In this document: positions 6,142 through 8,197 of the stretch, piece by piece
Position numbering within the stretch: position 1 is the stretch's first letter
Layout of the letters: every line of letters begins with the position of its first letter
Assembly (NCBI GenBank): GCA_964513675.1
Contig: CAZEOD010000076.1
Location: 1-8,197 of the forward strand
DNA: 8,197 bases
From: CALFVT01 sp964513675
GTDB lineage: Bacteria > Pseudomonadota > Alphaproteobacteria > Caulobacterales > Maricaulaceae
Direction of reading: 5' to 3'
Position numbers and translations under genes: made by a program
Notes under the pieces: model-generated
Database searches by the model: none
Seen by the model: only the letters and a program-made list of their open reading frames with translations
What the model was told of the DNA's origin: nothing

Positions 6142-8010
6142 GTGCTGCATATAAATGACCTGACTTACCACATCGAAGGCCGCATGCTCTTCGATAAAGC
6201 GACCCTTGCCGTCAGTCAGGGCATGAAGGTCGGGTTAGTGGGCCGCAACGGTACAGGCAAATCAACCTTATTTCGCCTTGTCAAACAAGACATAGCGGGA
6301 GATGACGGCGCGGTGAACATCCGTAAAGGCGCGCGCATGGGTTCGGTCGATCAAGAAGTCCCCTCCGGCCCTGAAACCTTGCTCGATACTGTCCTGAAAG
6401 CCGATAAAGAACGCGCGGCCCTTTTATCCGAGGCTGAAACCGCGACTGAGCCTAACCGCATTGCCGCTATACATACTCGCCTCGCCGATATTGATGCCTA
6501 TTCCGCCGAAGCCCGCGCCGCAACGATCCTCTCCGGCCTTGGCTTTACACATGAAGATCAGCAGCGCGCCTGCGCTGATTTCTCTGGCGGGTGGCGGATG
6601 CGGGTGGCGCTTGCGGGCGTATTATTCTCCAACCCTGATCTCTTATTGCTAGATGAGCCGACAAATTACCTTGACGTTGAAGGCGCAGTTTGGCTCGAAG
6701 CTCATATTCGGAAATATCGCGGTACGGCGTTTATTATCTCGCATGACCGTGATTTTCTCAATAATGCGGTGACACATATCGCCCATCTTAAAGGCGGGAA
6801 GTTTAACATTTACACGGGCGGCTATGACCAATTTGAAACCCGCCTCGCCGAGCAGCAACGCCTGAATATGGCCCTTGTCGGCAAACAAGAAGACGAACGC
6901 CGCCGCCTCGAAGCCTTTGTCACACGTTTCAAAGCCAAGGCCTCCAAAGCCAAACAGGCGCAATCTCGCGTCAAACGGCTTGAGAAAATGGCACCTATTG
7001 CAACCATTATCAACGATCCCATCGCGCCGTTTGATTTACCCGCAGCAGAGCGCCGTTTATCGCCGCCGATTCTACGCTGGGACAATACGGCATTAGGCTA
7101 TGAGGATAAACGTGTTCTCTCGCGGCTTAATTTGCGCATCGACCCCGATGACCGCATTGGGCTTTTGGGCAAGAACGGCCAAGGGAAATCAACCTTTGCC
7201 AAATCTATATTAGGCCTCTTACCCCCCCAAGACGGCTATATCCGCCGGCATAAAAAGCTCCGTATTGGCTATTTTGCGCAGCATGAAATTGACGCGCTTA
7301 ACCTCCAGCATAGCGCCTATGACCATGTCCGTGCGCTGATGCCGGACGCCACGGAAGCCGAGCGCCGCGCCCGCCTCGCCCGCTTTGGACTCGGCCATGA
7401 AAACGCTGAAACCAAAGCCAAAAACCTCTCCGGCGGCGAAAAGGCCCGCCTGTTATTTTCCCTGATAAGCTTTCATAAGCCTCATATGCTCGTGCTCGAT
7501 GAACCGGCCAATCATTTGGATATTGATAGCCGCGCCGAGCTGATGAAAGCCCTGAACGACTTTGACGGCGCTGTGCTGTTGATCTCCCATGACAGAAACC
7601 TACTCGAGTCCGTTGTTGATCGTCTTTGGTGCGCCGATAAAGGCACGATTGAACGTTTTGACGGCAGCCTTGAGGATTATAAACAGCTTCAGTTAGACGG
7701 TGAGAAAACCGATAAAAAACAAAAAGTCAGCACAAAACCCTCGCAGCAGGATATTCGCCGCGCCGCCGCAGAGGCCCGCGCCAAACTCGCTCCGCTCCGC
7801 AAAGAATTAAAAGCGCTGGAAAGGCAAATGGAAACATCGCGCCGCCGCATCGTCAAGATTGACCTTGAGATGTCAGACCCAAACTTGTTTAGCCGCGATG
7901 CCGATAAAGCTGTGGCTTTAGGCCAAGAACGCTCAAAACTCGAAAAATCTAATGACGCCGCAGAAATGCGCTGGCTTGAAATTTCAGAAGCGCTGGAAAG
8001 AGCCAGCTAA
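6142..8010 (+). CDS. ABC-F family ATPase, YheS/Uup-like, ribosome-associated
   Basis: A 622-aa soluble protein with two ABC ATPase domains and no membrane helices, the ABC-F plan of translation factors that act at the ribosomal E site. Domain 1: Walker A GRNGTGKST (34-42), signature SGGWRMR (148-154), Walker B with E172 in DEPTNYLD, switch H201. The linker at about 240-285 is a charged helical pair with FKAKASKAKQAQSRVKRLEK, the tRNA-facing arm of the family. Domain 2: Walker A GKNGQGKST (343-351), LSGGE (429-433), E454 in DEPANHLD, switch H483. Residues about 530-620 form a charged coiled coil. SGGWRMR and the arm sequence are closest to E. coli YheS as I recall it. The start is GTG at 6142: an in-frame TAA at 6133-6135 rules out anything further upstream, and MLHINDLTY is the usual family start. 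The Shine-Dalgarno sequence is weak. Confidence 0.95.
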   Translation: MLHINDLTYHIEGRMLFDKATLAVSQGMKVGLVGRNGTGKSTLFRLVKQDIAGDDGAVNIRKGARMGSVDQEVPSGPETLLDTVLKADKERAALLSEAETATEPNRIAAIHTRLADIDAYSAEARAATILSGLGFTHEDQQRACADFSGGWRMRVALAGVLFSNPDLLLLDEPTNYLDVEGAVWLEAHIRKYRGTAFIISHDRDFLNNAVTHIAHLKGGKFNIYTGGYDQFETRLAEQQRLNMALVGKQEDERRRLEAFVTRFKAKASKAKQAQSRVKRLEKMAPIATIINDPIAPFDLPAAERRLSPPILRWDNTALGYEDKRVLSRLNLRIDPDDRIGLLGKNGQGKSTFAKSILGLLPPQDGYIRRHKKLRIGYFAQHEIDALNLQHSAYDHVRALMPDATEAERRARLARFGLGHENAETKAKNLSGGEKARLLFSLISFHKPHMLVLDEPANHLDIDSRAELMKALNDFDGAVLLISHDRNLLESVVDRLWCADKGTIERFDGSLEDYKQLQLDGEKTDKKQKVSTKPSQQDIRRAAAEARAKLAPLRKELKALERQMETSRRRIVKIDLEMSDPNLFSRDADKAVALGQERSKLEKSNDAAEMRWLEISEALERAS

Positions 8011-8014
8011 CCCC

Positions 8015-8101
8015 ATGATGCTTTTTAAGTATTATGACGTTTCATCTGAACATTTAATCTGGCTGCATGAATTTCATACAGAGAATTTTGCCGCGCATTA
8101 G
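8015..8101 (+). CDS. Possible 28-codon small ORF after the ABC-F gene
   Basis: ATGATG begins 4 bases after the ABC-F stop and stays open to TAG at 8099-8101, giving a 28-aa peptide starting MMLFKYYDVS with four histidines and ending NFAAH. A GGAAAGAG segment (7995-8002) lies 12 bases upstream, too far for a strong Shine-Dalgarno sequence. It overlaps a set of inverted repeats, so the sequence may serve structure instead of coding. An ORF this short is easily expected by chance. Confidence 0.15.
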   Translation: MMLFKYYDVSSEHLIWLHEFHTENFAAH

Positions 8102-8114
8102 CCAGCGTCATAAT
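8031..8114. repeat. Nested inverted repeats in the gap between the ABC-F gene and tRNA-Val
   Basis: ATTATGACG (8031-8039) is the exact reverse complement of CGTCATAAT (8106-8114), and CTGGCT (8059-8064) of AGCCAG (8100-8105). The two right arms are adjacent, so an RNA would form a 15-pair stem with a 19-base one-sided bulge. The outer pair CATGAT (8014-8019) and ATCATG (8113-8118) adds an alternative. Origin and function are unknown. Confidence 0.45.
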
Positions 8115-8118
8115 CATG

Positions 8119-8145
8119 AAAATCGGGATGATAATAAATCCCCGA
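8119..8145 (-). terminator. Intrinsic terminator of tRNA-Val
   Basis: On the minus strand, two bases after the CCA end, TCGGGGAT (8145-8138) pairs with ATCCCGA (8129-8123) with one bulged base, and TTTT follows (8122-8119). Its position directly behind the tRNA makes it a likely transcription terminator. Confidence 0.65.
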
Positions 8146-8146
8146 A

Positions 8147-8197
8147 TGGTGGGCGGTAACGGGTTCGAACCGCTGACCCTCTCGGTGTAAACGAGAT
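8147..8197 (-). tRNA. tRNA-Val(UAC), 3' part; 5' end outside window
   Basis: Read on the minus strand, from the window edge inward, the sequence gives the anticodon stem TCTCG/CGAGA around the loop TTTACAC, with the anticodon TAC at 8189-8187 (valine, GUA codons), then a short variable loop, a T arm with the TTCGAAC loop, the acceptor strand ACCGCCC, discriminator A and an encoded CCA (8149-8147). The D arm and the 5' acceptor strand (expected GGGCGGT) lie beyond 8197. All visible positions fit a standard 76-base tRNA, so this is a cut at the window edge and not a tRNA fragment in the genome. Confidence 0.93.

Noticed and set aside
7222..7228. Run of seven C in the ABC-F gene, considered as a phase-variable tract
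   Set aside because: It is short, the frame is intact across it (Leu-Pro-Pro-Gln), and ABC-F housekeeping proteins are not typical phase-variable genes.
8147..8197. The tRNA end as an integration (attachment) site or tRNA fragment from a mobile element
   Set aside because: It is cut by the window edge and no integrase or second copy of the tRNA 3' end is visible, so it is simply an incomplete view of a normal tRNA.

Overview
This 8.2 kb window looks like ordinary chromosome from an alphaproteobacterium of the Caulobacter/Hyphomonas/Maricaulis type. The reasons are an Hda-type DnaA regulator behind a DUF2066 gene and divergent from purM-purN, a Tad-pilus-type surface protein, a textbook CtrA box (TTAA-N7-TTAA), and sparse GANTC (CcrM) sites that cluster in intergenic regions. 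Base composition by eye is moderate; nothing suggests a phage, plasmid or insertion sequence. The taxonomic placement is an inference from memory of these families.

Layout. Positions 1-310 (+) hold the C-terminal part of a short-chain dehydrogenase/reductase. It converges, with a 5-base gap, on a two-gene minus-strand unit: a secreted DUF2066 protein (2015-990) followed 2 bases later by hdaA (987-316). A 156-base divergent region separates this unit from purM (2172-3200) and purN (3197-3805), which overlap by 4 bases. Next comes a 166-base regulatory region with a GANTC site, a TATAAT hexamer and a perfect CtrA box in 30 bases, driving a single 505-aa Tad/TadG-like protein with a von Willebrand A domain (3972-5489). 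Overlapping convergent terminators separate it from ndk (6012-5590, minus). ndk and a YheS-like ABC-F ATPase (6142-8010, +, GTG start) diverge from a 129-base region carrying two GANTC sites. The window ends in the 3' part of a tRNA-Val(UAC) gene on the minus strand, with its own terminator and a small, inverted-repeat-rich gap before it.

Functional links. purM, purN and ndk supply and balance nucleotides. HdaA is expected to restrain replication initiation by acting on DnaA-ATP with the sliding clamp. The Tad protein is probably an envelope or pilus-associated adhesin-like component whose promoter looks cell-cycle controlled. The ABC-F ATPase is expected to act on ribosomes. I did not find a clear new defence, mobile or biosynthetic system. 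The most interesting signals are regulatory (the compact GANTC/TATAAT/CtrA promoter and the GANTC-bearing ndk promoter) and the calcium-loop-like insertion in the vWA domain of the Tad protein.
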